A stretch of 64,000 nt of DNA, from contig JAPXFQ010002744.1 of the NCBI GenBank assembly GCA_028564705.1, positions 2,130,899 to 2,194,898 of the forward strand, written 5' to 3'. Positions 23,703 through 35,718 of this stretch are shown piece by piece. A program made the position numbers and the translations under genes. The notes under the pieces are model-generated. The model was not told the origin of the DNA. It worked only from the letters and a program-made list of their open reading frames with translations, and did not search any database. Origin of the DNA: Apricaphanius iberus (lineage: Eukaryota; Chordata; Actinopteri; Cyprinodontiformes; Aphaniidae). Positions within the stretch are counted from its first letter, which is position 1, and every line of letters starts with the position of its first letter.

Positions 23703-24830
23703 TAGGGCTGCACAATTAATCGGATTTTGATCGTGATCACGATTTTGGTTTCCACAATTAAATGAACCTGATCGTCAACAATATTTACATTCAAAATGCG
23801 AGCTCTTCTGCTTTCTTCTTTATCACACACCCACTCAATCAATAGTTTACGAGCCACCAGAGGGCAAACGCATGACTAAAGCTTCATTAAGCTGCCCAAA
23901 TAAAAACCGCGCAAATGTCACTCAGCACTCATAATGGCTGCACTACGCTTGCTACATAGCAGGTGAAAAGGAGTATTTGAGCAATGTAGTAGATCCAAAT
24001 CTCAATTATGGATCTGAAAGTTACTACCGCCACAGTAAGCAGGCGGTGGATACTATGCCATCCCACAATGCAACGGACGCCCCGAAATCATAGAAGAAGA
24101 AGGACCTAGCTAAAAATGGCTACAGACGAACTGTCAACCACTGACACCGCCGCAGTTTCGGTGGATAAATGTACGTGAAGCAATGTTACTGATTGCTGTA
24201 ATTGTTTTTTGACTGATTAAACATTTAAGTTGTTAAGTCATACCAGACAAAATAACGGCTAGAGGATGGCGGGACCACAGGCGAACGTAACGTAAACATT
24301 TGGGTCAACAGAACAGTCAATACGGGTCAAAGGACACGCAAAATGGTGGAACAGTACGTCAGATCATGCCTATTACGCGAATGTTTGCTATGCGGTATTT
24401 ACTACATTGACGGGCGAGTAATAGTTGCTACGTAGCATATAGTAAATACTAAGGATTTGGATGCAGGGAATGTCAAAGGCCTTTTCTGTACACAGGAGGC
24501 CTTTTCTGTATAAGCTGTAATTGTTTCTGCTAAATTGCACTTTCAGATTGTACTCTGCAATAACATATTTAGCTTGTACTTTTAAATTATATATTTATAA
24601 TTAATTAGTATTGGAGTTTGTTTTTGTTTGTTTTTTTGCATTATTTATAATCTATTATAATCTAAAGTTTTTTTTTCACAAAAAAAGGTTGCAACATTGT
24701 ATATAAATAATTGGTGCGATTGAAATATATATTTTACAGGACTGGATGAATGATCGGGATTAATAATTGTGATCACAATATTGATCAAAATAATCCTGAT
24801 TATTATCTTGGTCATAATCGTGCAGCCCTA
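23703..24830. mobile_element. hAT transposon (non-autonomous) with perfect 8-bp target duplication
   Basis: The ends are TAGGGCTGCACAATTAATCG on the left and ATAATCGTGCAGCCCTA on the right. Both borders carry TGAAACAC (23695-23702 and 24831-24838), an exact 8-bp duplication that defines a hAT insertion. The 1128-bp body has no recognisable transposase. A weaker inverted pair inside it (AGTAGATCCAAATC near 23989 and GGATTTGGATGCAG near 24455) may mark a further nested insertion, but I could not confirm its ends. Confidence 0.92.
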
Positions 24831-24841
24831 TGAAACACATG

Positions 24842-25015
24842 AATCAATTAAAACATTTAGCCACAACGGTAATTCAAATTATGAAAATTAAAAACAGAGC
24901 GACTGGCAAAAGCAACAAGATTAACACAAAGGTAATCAATTAAAACATTTAGAATTAATGTATAATTAGGAAAATTAAAAACAGAGCAGTTGATAAAAGC
25001 AATAACAGTAATTAA
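24842..25015. repeat. Two-unit tandem repeat within the L2-like relic
   Basis: The unit contains AATCAATTAAAACATTTAG, then AAAATTAAAAACAGAGC and GATAAAAGCAATAAC-like words, repeated once with substitutions. It lies in the LINE's 3' untranslated part. Confidence 0.75.
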
Positions 25016-25530
25016 AAAGAGTAATCAGTTACTCATAAGCTATTCCAAACAGATACATTTTAATTTTTTATTTAAAAGAGTTTGTTTTAAACATAGGGAG
25101 CATAGAAACTGAAAACAGCTTCTCCATGTTTGGTTCTGGGGACAGTCAGTAGACTAGAGCTGGAAGACCTGAGTGGTCTGGATAGTTTGTACCGTGATAA
25201 CAGGTCTCCAATGTACTGTGGTGCTAACCCATTCAATGATTTATAAACAGGATTCACCACTCCATTTACATGGATGTCAAGCTTAAGGACTGAGTCCAGT
25301 TTAACTCCTAGGTCAGTAAGCAGGTCTTTCTTGAATGCAGCCAGCTGCTCAAGGTCAGCAGCCTATTTAGTTGGGTCTCTGGCATTGGGGTAAAATAAAA
25401 TTGCTTCAGATTTGTCTTCATTTAGATTCAAAAAGCTGTTTGCCAGCCAGATTTTTACATCCTCCTCATGCTAGGAGGGTCTTAACAGCCCTTGCAGAGC
25501 CTTGTTTCTGTGCCCTAGCTGACAACTTGG

Positions 25531-28384
25531 ACCAGGTAGCCAGTTAGGGCAGGGGCCTCAGCATGCAGATTCTTTGCAACATTATTTGTCTATAAGGATA
25601 TTTATTGTTTTAAACAAGACCACTGATACAGAAGTGAAGAACTTTCACAGAAATAAGTTACAGTAAAAAATAAAATAATCATAACTTGTTTGAAAGTTGA
25701 CATCCTCTAAGTGCCTCTGTGTGCCTCTCAGTGTGCGTGAGTGTATGTCAGTAGGTAATTGAGAAGAGCAACTAAGTTGAGTGTGACCATGCATTGGTAT
25801 GTAGCTAAACGGTAAATTGGATTAGTGGGTCACAAGATCCTTGGACTTCAGATAATCACATTTTATCTGAAGCACTGGGTCTTTCACTATACTATATAAG
25901 CTCGAACCAAAACAAACACACACACAAGCATCAATAAAAAATAATGCCAGCTACATAGTGCAAATGAGGCAGTTTGTAGTTTAGGTTACCTCATCAAAAT
26001 ATTTTCAGACGATTGTGATTGTTTTGTGAGTGCAGTCATGAGAAAGGGTTTCAATAAACCAATAAGGTATACATGCCTTGCTAAGATATACCTACTGTTC
26101 AGTTTGATAAAAGTTATTTCTATAGCACTAATTCTCAACAAATTTCATTTTTACTACACAGTTCAAACAAACATAGTTCAGAAAAAAATCTATTCCACTC
26201 AATTAAACTCCAATCAGATAGCGAGATTCTGATCCCACTATGTAGTATACACGTCAATCCAAAACACAGCTTGTCAGTCACATTTTCATCTGTCAATAAT
26301 ATACAAACACTGCAAAAATATATCAGATGTTTCATGAAACATTTGTTAAAGGAATTTCACAAGTTTCTGCCCCAATCACACAGGAACAACTCCTAAGTTT
26401 AGGAATTTATATTCTGGTGTCTGTGACTTTGAAAGAATGCAACAGCAAGTTTGGGAATTTCATAAACATGTATTTAAAGCATAGACCATTTCATTTGCTT
26501 TGTAAAACAGCTTAAGTATGGTTTAGGAAAGCACACATCCAAGAATAGGCTGAGGTGGGAGCGGAAAACCACACAGGAATGGCTGTTAAGGGAAGGGCCA
26601 AAAGAATTGGCAAAATGGTTGAATTTGAAGAGCCTTAGCTCTCCTTACAGGACAGAAGTCAAAGTAAAGATGGAAAGTTACTGACAGGCTATAATGGAAT
26701 TTTTTACAAGCATGTGCAACCAGATTACAGGTTGGTTTTGAAGACTAAACTCTCATCTATAACCACATCCTACTGCAATTTTTGGACACCATGAAAAAAT
26801 ATGAAGATGTGCTGAAAAGGATATACCTAATACTTTAATTTTAGAAATGCAAGAGAGGCTCATGGAAGTTTATGCTTAAGTCAAGAAACTCACTGTTCCT
26901 GCATCAATGCATCTGTGTAAACCACTCCAGTTTAGACTCAGACACATGTCTATGGCTACCGTCCTCACTAAACATCTTCACCGCAACAGACAGCATACAC
27001 AAACACAGTCTGTGTGCATGGGTTACATACACAACAGATTTTTCTTTGTGTGTGTGTGTTTATGCAATATGTGTGTGTGGTCACAGAGCCCTTTGATTTG
27101 GTGTGTGGGAGTGGCCCACCATTAAGACACATAGCTCAACCCATTGCCTTAATTACAGAATGGAGCTTGGTTGAGAGTCAGGGGCAACACCCCACTATGC
27201 CCTGCTCTCCATCACCCTCCAACTACTATAAAAAACAATGTTCATATATCTCTGCAACATAAATAAAAACAGTGCAATTGATATGTTGTTGCAGGTGCTT
27301 GAGCACTAAAATCGGGTAGGAAGACACATTTGGAGACTTGATGCTCCCCTAAAATTTTGGTTTCTGAGATGTAGTAGCGAGGACTTATATACACAGGACA
27401 CCAGATGTGTTCGGCTTGGGAAACGTCAATATGGTCTCAGTATGTCATTAGTGGACACCAGTAGTTGCCAGCATGTATACTGTATGACAAGTATGTACCG
27501 TTAAAGTTATGACTCAGCAAAGGGAGTATTGACTTTGCTGGTTGCAAACTCCTAGAGAACACAAAAATAGACAGAACCGTTAGTTTCCAGTGCTTTGGGA
27601 ATTTAAAAGGAGCATGTAATGATCATTCAAATTAAATCATCCAAGTAAAACCCATTGTGATTTTAAATAGCTGAAGAGAATTAGTAGCTAGGCCGTAAGC
27701 AGTTTTGCTGTGAATCAGTTATATGTGAAGAACCAAATGGGAAACATGGAATCAAGTATTAAGGCTAGAATGGTTTCAAAAGTGCAAGTGAAAAATATGT
27801 TTTCATCTTTGTAGATAAAGCACTGTCAGTTTACTGAGTGTGAGCACACACTAAGGAGCCTCGCTATAGTCAGTCTAATTTAAATTTGTGAAAGTGTTAG
27901 ACTACAATGATGTGGCATGGAAATGCCTGTTGAATATGAACAACCAAACAACTTTCTAATGATGATAATGAGCTGGAGTACTTTAAATAAATGCAACAGA
28001 GCCAATATGTTATCTTTCAACCTATGCCGCAAATGTCTTTAAGATGGTAAAATAGTCAGATTAGCTTGAATGAGTGAGATAGAAGGATATGTTTTTAACT
28101 TTTCACCAATAGATCAGGCATGTTGTGTGTGTGAGCCAAGATTAACACATCACTGGGGTGTCTCTGGTATTCTGGACTGAAACAAATGTTTCCAAGGTGG
28201 TGACTGAGCCAAAGTGGCTTGAATGAGTACAATAGAAGATATGTTTTTAACTTTCTATCATTTGACAAGGCAGAAGTGTGATGGGCAGGTCTAGTATCCA
28301 GGAGGGGTACTAAGGACAGATGGTGTTAGACTTTGCAAAAAAAGATGGAAATTGCTATTGTAAACACTTTCTTCCAGAAGAGAC
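25531..28384. other. Intron 1 DNA, nothing recognised
   Basis: Contains a TG-rich low-complexity stretch at 27046-27082, which explains the overlapping frames at 26872-27262. A diverged direct repeat lies at 28070-28125 and 28215-28275, both with TTGAATGAGT followed by ATATGTTTTTAACTTT. Confidence 0.5.
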
Positions 28385-30124
28385 ATGGAAATAAAGTGAC
28401 TTACTGTTTAAGAGTGGAGGTTGGAGCACTCAGGTAGACTACACCTTATGTAAAAATTATGATTTGAAGGAGATTAGTGACTCCAAAGTAGTGGTGGGTG
28501 ATAGTGTAGCTAGACAGCATAGGATGGTGGTCTATAGGATGAAAGTGATGGTAAGGAAGGCAAAGAGAACAATGACAGAGCATAGGAACAAGTGGTGGAA
28601 ACTGAAAAAGAGAAGAGTGCTGTGAGGTTTTCAGGGAGGAGTTAAGACAGGCTCTCGGTGGCCGAGAGGCGTTTCCTGATAACTGGAAAGCTATAGCTAA
28701 TGTGAATAGAGATACAGGTAGGAATGTACTTGGTGTGTCATCTGGAAGGAGGAAAGTAGATAAGGAGACTTGGTGGTGGAATAGTCCAGGAACATATAAA
28801 GAGAAAGAAGCTAGCTAAGAAGAAGTGGGAAACTGAGAAAACTGAGGAAAGCAGACAGGAGTAAAGGGAGATGGAGCCCACAGTGAATGTAGAGGCAGCA
28901 AAGGTCAAACAAAGGGCATATGATATCCTGTATGCTAGGCTGAATAGTAAAGAGGGAGATAATTATTTATATAGGTTGGTGAGACAGAGCGACTGAGATG
29001 GAAAGGTTGTGCAACAGGTTAGGGTGATCAAGGATAGGGATGGAAATGTAATGACATGTGCCAACAGTGTGATGGTAAGATGGAAAGAGTACTTTGAAGA
29101 ACTGATGAATGAGGAAAATGAGAGAGAATGTAGAGTCGAAGAGGTGACAATTGTGGATCAAGAAGTAGCTGAAATTAGTAAGGATGAAGTGAGGAGAGCT
29201 TTGACGAGGATGAAGACGAGAAGAAAGGCAGTTGGTCTTGATGACAAACCTGTGGAGGTATGGAAGTGTCCAGGAGAGGTGGCAGTAGAGTTTTTGTGGT
29301 GCAGGACATGTATGAAAGCTGCTAGACAGCAGTGAGGTTTGCAGTAGGAGTGATGGAGGAGTTCAAGGTAGAGGTGGGACTGCATCAACGACCAGCTTTT
29401 CTTTGGTGGTGGATAGGCTGACAGCTGATGTTAGACAGGAGTCTCCATGGACTATGATCTTTACAGATGACATTGTGATCTGCAGTGAGAGAAGCATGGA
29501 CGTGGAGGAAAAGCTAGATAGATGGAGGTATGCACTTGAAAAGAGAGGAATGAAGATCAGCAAGACAGAATACATGTATGTAAATGAGAAGATGACAAGT
29601 GGAATAGTGAAATTACAGGGAGTGGAAGTGAAGAAAATAGAGGACTTTAAGTACTTAGTGTCAATGGTCCACAGCAATGAAGAGTGTGGAAGAGTGTGGT
29701 CCAAAGCAATGAAGAGTGATAAAAGAGTTTCTGCAAGAATGAAGGGAAAGGTGTACAAGACAGCAGTGAGACCAGCAATATTATACAGTCTAGAGACAGT
29801 GCCAATGAGGAAAAGAGAGGAAGTAGAACTGGAAGTTGCAGAACTCAAGATTTTGAGCTTCTCTTTCGGAGTGGCAAGAATTGTTAGGATCAGGAATTAG
29901 TACATCAGAGGGACAGCTCATGTTAGATGTTAGCCAGGGAGGCCAGACTGAGATGGTTTGGACATGTTCAGACGAGAGATGACAATTTTATTGGTAGAAG
30001 GATGCTGAGGATGGAGCCACCAGGCAGGAGGCAGAGAGGAAGACCGAAAATTTGATTTATGGATGTGGTGAAAGAGGACATGGAGTTAGTTGGTGTGAGG
30101 GCAGAGGATGCAGAGGATAGGAAT
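28385..30124 (+). mobile_element. Non-LTR retrotransposon (LINE) relic
   Basis: Conceptual translation recovers, in order, an endonuclease C-terminal stretch (VVVGDSVARQHRMVVYRMKV near 28490-28550), a linker (VEAAKVKQRAYDILYARLNS near 28890), reverse transcriptase remains, and a 3' region matching MLRMEPPGRRQRGRPK-type sequence near 30000. This is the common fish LINE often annotated as endonuclease/reverse transcriptase; I leave the clade open. Stops and frame changes are frequent, and the palm core is partly deleted. The relic stops where the next element (TAGGGCTGGG) starts at 30125. Confidence 0.85.
29009..29900 (+). pseudogene. LINE reverse transcriptase pseudogene
   Basis: The first block (29009-29335) reads VRVIKDRDGNVMTCANSVMV then RWKEYFEELMNEEN and ISKDEVRRALTRMK, the N-terminal part of the reverse transcriptase. 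The next block (29403-29900) has VRQESPWTMIFTDDIVICSE, LDRWRYALEKRGMKISKTEY and ILYSLETVPMRKREEVELEV, the palm to thumb region. The active-site motif, normally FADD in this family, is FTDD here. The segment between AVEFL and the VVQDMYE-like part, including the first catalytic Asp region, is missing, and in-frame stops follow ARQQ. The 161-residue frame on the opposite strand at 29363-29848 is a shadow. Confidence 0.85.
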
Positions 30125-30790
30125 TAGGGCTGGGCGGTATACCGAAAATTTACAGATACCGAAATGTATGACTGTTACCAACGTAATTTTTGCCCGTGCC
30201 ATTAAATTCATTATGTAGAAAAAAAAAAGATGTTTTAGTTTGAAATGAGCATTTCCTTGAGTTATATGACTACGCACAGTCATGTGACATTCAGAGCAAG
30301 GAAGCACTGCTAATGAAGCTGATGTGTAGCTCTATTTAGCAAGAGTTTAGACTCGTCTACTGACTTTTTTTCAGAAAAATGCGGCTAGCGACAAATAAAG
30401 GGACTTTTTTGGATACTTAGACTCTAAATTGGGCACGTATGTTTGTTACTGCAGCAACGGAGCTGCTGCCGAACCAGAGCGTTTCTTTCCCAACAGCTCC
30501 ACCCGCACAGGTCCAGCTCAGGCGGGGCAGAGATTAACTGCTTGAAGCCACCGCCTATTAACACTTGTGCTCTGATGTAAAATATCTTCCGTCTAAAATA
30601 AATGACTGCACACTAAAATCACAGATTTCACTTTTCCTCACCTCATCTGGTCCGTGTGATCACTTCTGAGTTTAAATGGACTCTTAAATACAGAAAGGAG
30701 TGGGAATCAAACACTGAATTAAAAGGCTGTTTGAAGCCATTCAATAGCAAGAGGTAATAATATTTTAGCGAACATTAAGCAAATTTGGCC
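30125..30790 (+). mobile_element. hAT-like element, truncated
   Basis: Begins with TAGGGCTGGGCGGTATACCG, a typical hAT-type end, placed directly against the LINE relic. The core 30251-30700 is homologous, in inverted orientation, to 7741-8192. No matching right terminus was found, so the end given is approximate. The leading TAGGGCTGGG also opens the element at 32748. Confidence 0.6.
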
Positions 30791-31789
30791 ACTACCGGAC
30801 ACTGAATACAGAAAATGACAAATGTTGTTGAAAATAAAAGGACGGGGGGGGGATCAATTGACATGTCAATGCTAGCTTAGTGTGAAAACTTATACAGATA
30901 TAACCCTGAAGCACCTCTATTTGATCTCTGCTACAGCTATTGTTTCTAAGTTGATAATAATGCAAATCCTGTTTGCATTCATAAGATGGAAAAATATGTA
31001 TCTTCAAGTTTTTATGAACTGATTAGGCAATGAAAGCTTACATTGTGTGACTACACAATACAGTGCCAAATATAGGCCTCTTTTATTCTCTGAACTGAAA
31101 AGAAACATGACTCTTAGTGGTCATGGTAAACTCTGAAATGTGAACAGCAAAAGCTTAACAAGAATCTCTTTTATTAGAGCTGCTAAAGTGTACTGATTGC
31201 ATACAAATGACTTCTCTGAGGCAAGTGCTTACTGACAATTTTATTACAAAATTAGCTGTGAGGATGGGTTTTAGATTCTATTAAGCAACACTTTGTGACA
31301 TTAAGTATGAATCATCCCAGGAGAAGGGAATGCATTTGCTTAACTACATGAAAAGGGCACTTTAGTTATCTTAGGAAGTCTCCCAAAGCAGCTAATAAAC
31401 GTCACGTTGCTTACTAATCAGTTCAGTGTAAAAATGTTGACAACTATATTGTCCTAATAGTTGTCTAGCCTAATATTGTGTCGATGTTACACTTGACCAA
31501 GCATACAGATCTACTTGACCTCAGCTTTATTTTGGAAGGCATGAATAGGGTAAAAAGAACAGATAATGACATTAAACGTAAGGTAACATAGTGAATTAAA
31601 TCAAGAGAGGCTATTCAAGCTTAAACCTAAAAGTGTGCAGGAGTAGTTTCCTGTAGGACTTCTGCATATGCAGAAACTGAATATCCAATGTTACAGCAAA
31701 ACAAGGACTGTTTTTTAATTGTTTCTTTTATAATAAAGTTTAAAAAAAATCTCCACCGACTGGGAAAGGTATTTTACAAAAAAAACTAT
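30791..31789. other. Intron 1 DNA, nothing recognised
   Basis: AT-rich with a G-run at 30844-30851. No domain is seen. Confidence 0.5.
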
Positions 31790-32389
31790 TACAGTGGTCC
31801 CGTTTATCACTGGGGTTACATTCTAAAGTAACCCGCAACAGGTGAAATCCGCAAAGTAGTCAGTTTTATTTTTTACAATTATATGTTTTAAGGCGATAAA
31901 ACCCCTCACCGCACACTTAATGCACCTTTCTCAGACATAAATTCATATGTTCTCACATTTCTCACTAGTTTAAACCCTCTTTCCGTTCAACCTTTGTAGA
32001 TTTTAAAACATAAACATATCACTATGCCATGGTCTCTTTGTCCTCCTGTTGCTCAAGTGCATCTTTTTTAACTGAAGTTCTCGGTGCAGGTATCTTTTTC
32101 CAAGTGAGTAACATAGTTAAAGGTAGTTGTTGGCTGTGCTTTCTCTTCTGGACGAGAAAATTCTTATAAACACTGATGCTAAATTTGGCAAGCCAAATGC
32201 TTTCTTTACAGGAGACACGACACGGAGGAGATTAGCAATGGCCTACAATCAATCAGGACAAAGAAACACTTTGTGCGTTGTAAGGGCTGCGCAGCAAAGA
32301 AACATGCAAAATTCTAAAAAAACAAAAACAAAACTGCAATACAGAGAAGCTTTGAAAGGTGAACAGTGTTATAAATGTGGACCGGTGTA
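31790..32389. mobile_element. mariner/Tc1-type non-autonomous element
   Basis: The left end TACAGTGGTCCCGTTTATCA and the right end ATAAATGTGGACCGGTGTA are inverted relatives. The body has GGTGAAATCCGCAAAGTAG and TGTTTTAAGGCGATAAAACC, well known from fish elements beginning CAGTGGTCCCTCGTTTATCG. TA flanks both sides. The frame at 32127-32393 shows no transposase motif. Confidence 0.72.
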
Positions 32390-32747
32390 TTAATTATATA
32401 GAATACGAATGTGAAAGACATAATACACAAATCAGACAATATAATAGGATTTCTGGGTAACTACTGTAAATGCTTAGTCAGCTTAGTCTTGACAAGTCAC
32501 TTCCTTTCCAGAGAGCACAAGAGTGCTTACCTTTTCTTGCCTTTTGGCCATGTGGGCACAACACCAGATGTCTGTCTACCCTGTCCTTACGGATAAAGAG
32601 CCTGCCGGTAGCCCTTTTCACTGACCAGTGACTTTTCCAACTCACCCCTACAAAAGAAGTGAAATGGAGGGGACCTTTTAAGTCTGTCTTCAAAATGAGC
32701 AGATAGTAAAAAGAAAATAAAGGGGAAGGAGGAAAATAACTAGCTAT

Positions 32748-33500
32748 TAGGGCTGGGTGGTATGGCAAAATTTCCATATCACTTTTTTTTTTTTTAAACA
32801 TATCAGTATAACGCTATTTACCAGTATTTTTTTTCATACAAGACCGTTCATATCCACATTATCTTATAAGAATGAATAATATAAAAATTTACTTTAAATA
32901 GCCCATTTTACTGTCATATGGACTGCATCATGGTTTTTTTTCAGACACGGGTGAATGATATGAAAATAATTAAAATGATTATGATTCTAGTAGACATTCG
33001 TAATGTTCTAAGGTTGAAAATATACTTGTTTTATAACCTCACGTTGAGGCAAGAAGCAAATTGAATCTTATACTGGCTTTGCATGTAGTACTGAAGAATG
33101 CCGCTAGGGGGCAAAGTACAGACTCAGACTGGATAGTGCCAAAGAAGAACTAAAATAAACAGGAGATTATGTGCTGGTTATTATTCAGATAACAACAGAA
33201 AAAAAGACAACAGAAGTATCGTACCGCTATATTTGATTTCTTTCTTACTGTTTCTGCTGCCGTTGACCGCCTGTACCCAAAGATGGTCATATTGTGCTCA
33301 ACACCACCCCCCCCGTTACTTTTTACACTGTGGTGAAGAGCATGTAGCATTGAAATCGGTCCCTGGTGAAACACTTCCCCACATTAAACGTTCCGGAAGT
33401 TGTCTGAGCTATTCACCGATATAGCTGTATATTAAAAATTCATATCATAACGAAAATAAACACCGGTTTTTGGTATTAACCGGTATATCGCCCAAGCTTA
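32748..33500. mobile_element. hAT-like MITE
   Basis: The left terminus is TAGGGCTGGGTGGTATGGCA and the right terminus CCGGTATATCGCCCAAGCTTA, an eroded inverted copy. Flanks CTAGCTAT (32740-32747) and CAAGCTAT (33501-33508) agree at 7 of 8 bases, fitting an old 8-bp duplication. It contains a GCCGCTAGGGGGC word common in fish transposons and no transposase. Confidence 0.78.
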
Positions 33501-33508
33501 CAAGCTAT

Positions 33509-34821
33509 ATGATTTTATTTTTTCTGTTCATATCCAGTTGATCATATCGCAAATTAACACAATATATTGTTAAAAGGATCAATAAGCTGTAAAATATTAA
33601 GGTTTTTATCAAATAGCTTACTCCTGAACTGCAACAACAGCAAATGAACAACAAACCACAGCAATCCCTTTGACTGTATTTCTCCATGTCAACACTTAGC
33701 TCAGAAGAAACCAAAAAGGTAAATTCATCATGCCTTAATAAGAGCGTACAAAAACACCAGTGGTGACATCTGTGATTAAAAATGATGAACATCAGAAAAT
33801 AAAACAATTTCTACCAGGGATCGAACTAGCTGAATATTTTCCATATTTTTCTTTAATAGTAATGAAGACTCTCCATCCGTTTTTACAGATTAGTATTCAC
33901 ATCTCTGAACACTTAGTGCAAATATGTAGATATTTTCATTTCATCTCCCACTTTACATTTGCAGTTCAGGTAAACAAATCAGTTAAAAGATTCCCAGACA
34001 CGATATTCAATGCATTTTGGGAGCTACTTATGCATGTACTGATAACTATCATAACAAGCAATAAATTAAACATCCTGTTTTTCCAAGTTTATGTATCATG
34101 TCAGCTAGAAAGATAGAACAGCCAACTCTAAATATCACCACCCATATTTTATGGTTTGGTGGTGATGCTGCTGAGACATGACTGAGGCAAACCATAGTAG
34201 AAAAAAGAAAGAAAAACACAAAAACCTGGGACTGCTTTCAAAGTATCTTTCCAATTTGTTATTTTTGTGATTCTGGTAGACCAAAATTTTAGATCTATTC
34301 TGTATTTTTGCTGAATTGGCCATGATAAGTTCCTTGTGAATCTTCGCTGTGAACAAACTGGACAATAGACATATGAGTAGGGGTTGGCATGAGAAACCCC
34401 TTAAGTTACATGTCAATTAAGATTATCTCTCAGTTTTTTTCTGACTGCACGTGCTTTCATGCCAACTCTGGGTTATCTGTTTGTTTTAGGTTTTATGTTC
34501 AAACATGCATGTAACCACTGAGAAATCAGGGATCAGCAAAGAGAACTAAGGATTAACTCTATACCTCAGGATACACGTGTAAAACCTATACAGAAATACC
34601 TCTGTGTGACCAGATAAGTATAAGTATAAGTATAAGAACAGTAAAGAAAACATGTAGAAACCTACAGTAGTGTAAAATAGTATTTGCCCTATGTAGATTT
34701 TTTTTGTCTCAGCTAAATACCTTACAAAACTAACCTGATTTTGTACAAAAAATGAAATAAAATAATAATTTAATTTGTTAAAAAAAAACTTTGTGGCCCT
34801 ATCTGAGGAATCAGGTTCTAA
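33509..34821. other. Intron 1 DNA, nothing recognised
   Basis: The frames at 33505-33807 and 33760-34116 have no recognised domain. A short AAGTAT/ATAAGT tandem lies at 34617-34635. Confidence 0.5.
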
Positions 34822-34825
34822 TTAA

Positions 34826-35059
34826 AGAGCAACTCAGTCCCAGATAAGCTTTTTTTTGCTGATAAACTGTATAAATGAGAGTCTAATAGTGAGGTCTACA
34901 TGTCTGGTCCTTATTTTTGGGTATTTTAGTCAATTCTAATAAAAATATTAAAAACCTCCCTTGCATCTATCAGTCTGCCAGGCAAGCTCATTTTTTGTAA
35001 ATTTTTCAAACCGGAAATGTAGGTGAAGTAAGACTCTGGTAAGAGGGGTGAGTTGCTCT
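34826..35059. mobile_element. piggyBac-like MITE with TTAA target duplication
   Basis: Inverted ends AGAGCAACTCA at 34826-34836 and TGAGTTGCTCT at 35049-35059 are flanked by TTAA at 34822-34825 and 35060-35063. TTAA duplication is the hallmark of piggyBac-type elements. The copy is 234 bp and non-coding. Its right TTAA abuts and overlaps the target site of the next element. Confidence 0.8.
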
Positions 35060-35062
35060 TTA

Positions 35063-35696
35063 AAGCTGCAGTAGGTAACTCTGAGAGGAGAGCAGACTTT
35101 GCTTGAAAATTTGAACTCAAACAGGCTTCGCATCACTCCCCCTCCCTCTCCAGTGAACTCATGCCCCGCCTCCAAAGCCCTCCTGCTCCTCCCTCCTTCC
35201 GCTGCGCAACTGGCGTACCAGATTACCAGTTGAGAATCTCAGCTGAAGCAACTTGAAGCGGCAAGCGTAAGCAATGGAGTGCGAACCGGTAAGAGCAAAA
35301 CATAAACTCCCCTCCACACAGCTAGAAAAGATGTTGTCCTGTTGCTCGGCCATAGTTTACTCCTAGCTTTGTGCCGCTAGCTGTTCTGACAGACCTCAGG
35401 CGGTTGCGTACATAGTTGCGTAGCGGAGCGAGGGGCGGGTCGTGCTGTGTGTGAGGAGTGATAGACAGATGTCAGACACTCCGTCAGACGCTGCTCTGGC
35501 TCTGATTGGGTGTTTTCTACCGGGAGCGGTGGATTCTTGCAAATCGCAGTAGGAGCAGTAGGGTTGACCAATGGAGCTGCTTTTTTTCCACAAATTACTA
35601 ATCTCATTTCCTACTTTCAGGACATACGGACAGTTTTAGGAACAATCACAAAAAGTGACTTTTATTATAGTTACCTACTGCAGCTTTTAGGGAAAG
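35063..35696. mobile_element. Harbinger-like MITE with TTA target duplication
   Basis: An exact 18-bp inverted repeat AAGCTGCAGTAGGTAACT starts at 35063 and its reverse complement ends at 35696. TTA flanks at 35060-35062 and 35697-35699. The 634-bp interior is rich in CpG compared with the surroundings. The opposing frames in it (for example at 35377-35607) are not recognisable proteins. Confidence 0.85.
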
Positions 35697-35718
35697 GTCA
35701 GGCGCAAACTTTGGCCTG

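Larger units (their letters stand above)
23582..25530 (-). mobile_element. L2-like LINE relic split by a hAT element
   Basis: The minus strand reads, from right to left, VKIWLANSFLNLNEDKSEAI (25390-25460), LGVKLDSVLKLDIHVNGVV, then NPVYKSLNGLAPQYIGDLLS with RYKLSRPLRSSSSSLLTVPR (about 25120-25250). A 3' tail with GTAAAGCACCTTGGATTGCC follows at 23620-23641. The middle of the usual sequence between LDxHVNxVV and ALNGLAP is missing, so an internal deletion is present. The 3' untranslated part carries an imperfect tandem pair at about 24842-25015 and a hAT insertion at 23703-24830. Confidence 0.82.

Noticed and set aside
29363..29848. 161-residue minus-strand open frame
   Set aside because: Antisense shadow of the LINE reverse transcriptase relic on the plus strand.
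35377..35607. Proline-rich minus-strand frames of 65-76 residues
   Set aside because: They lie wholly within a MITE, overlap in two frames and match nothing known.
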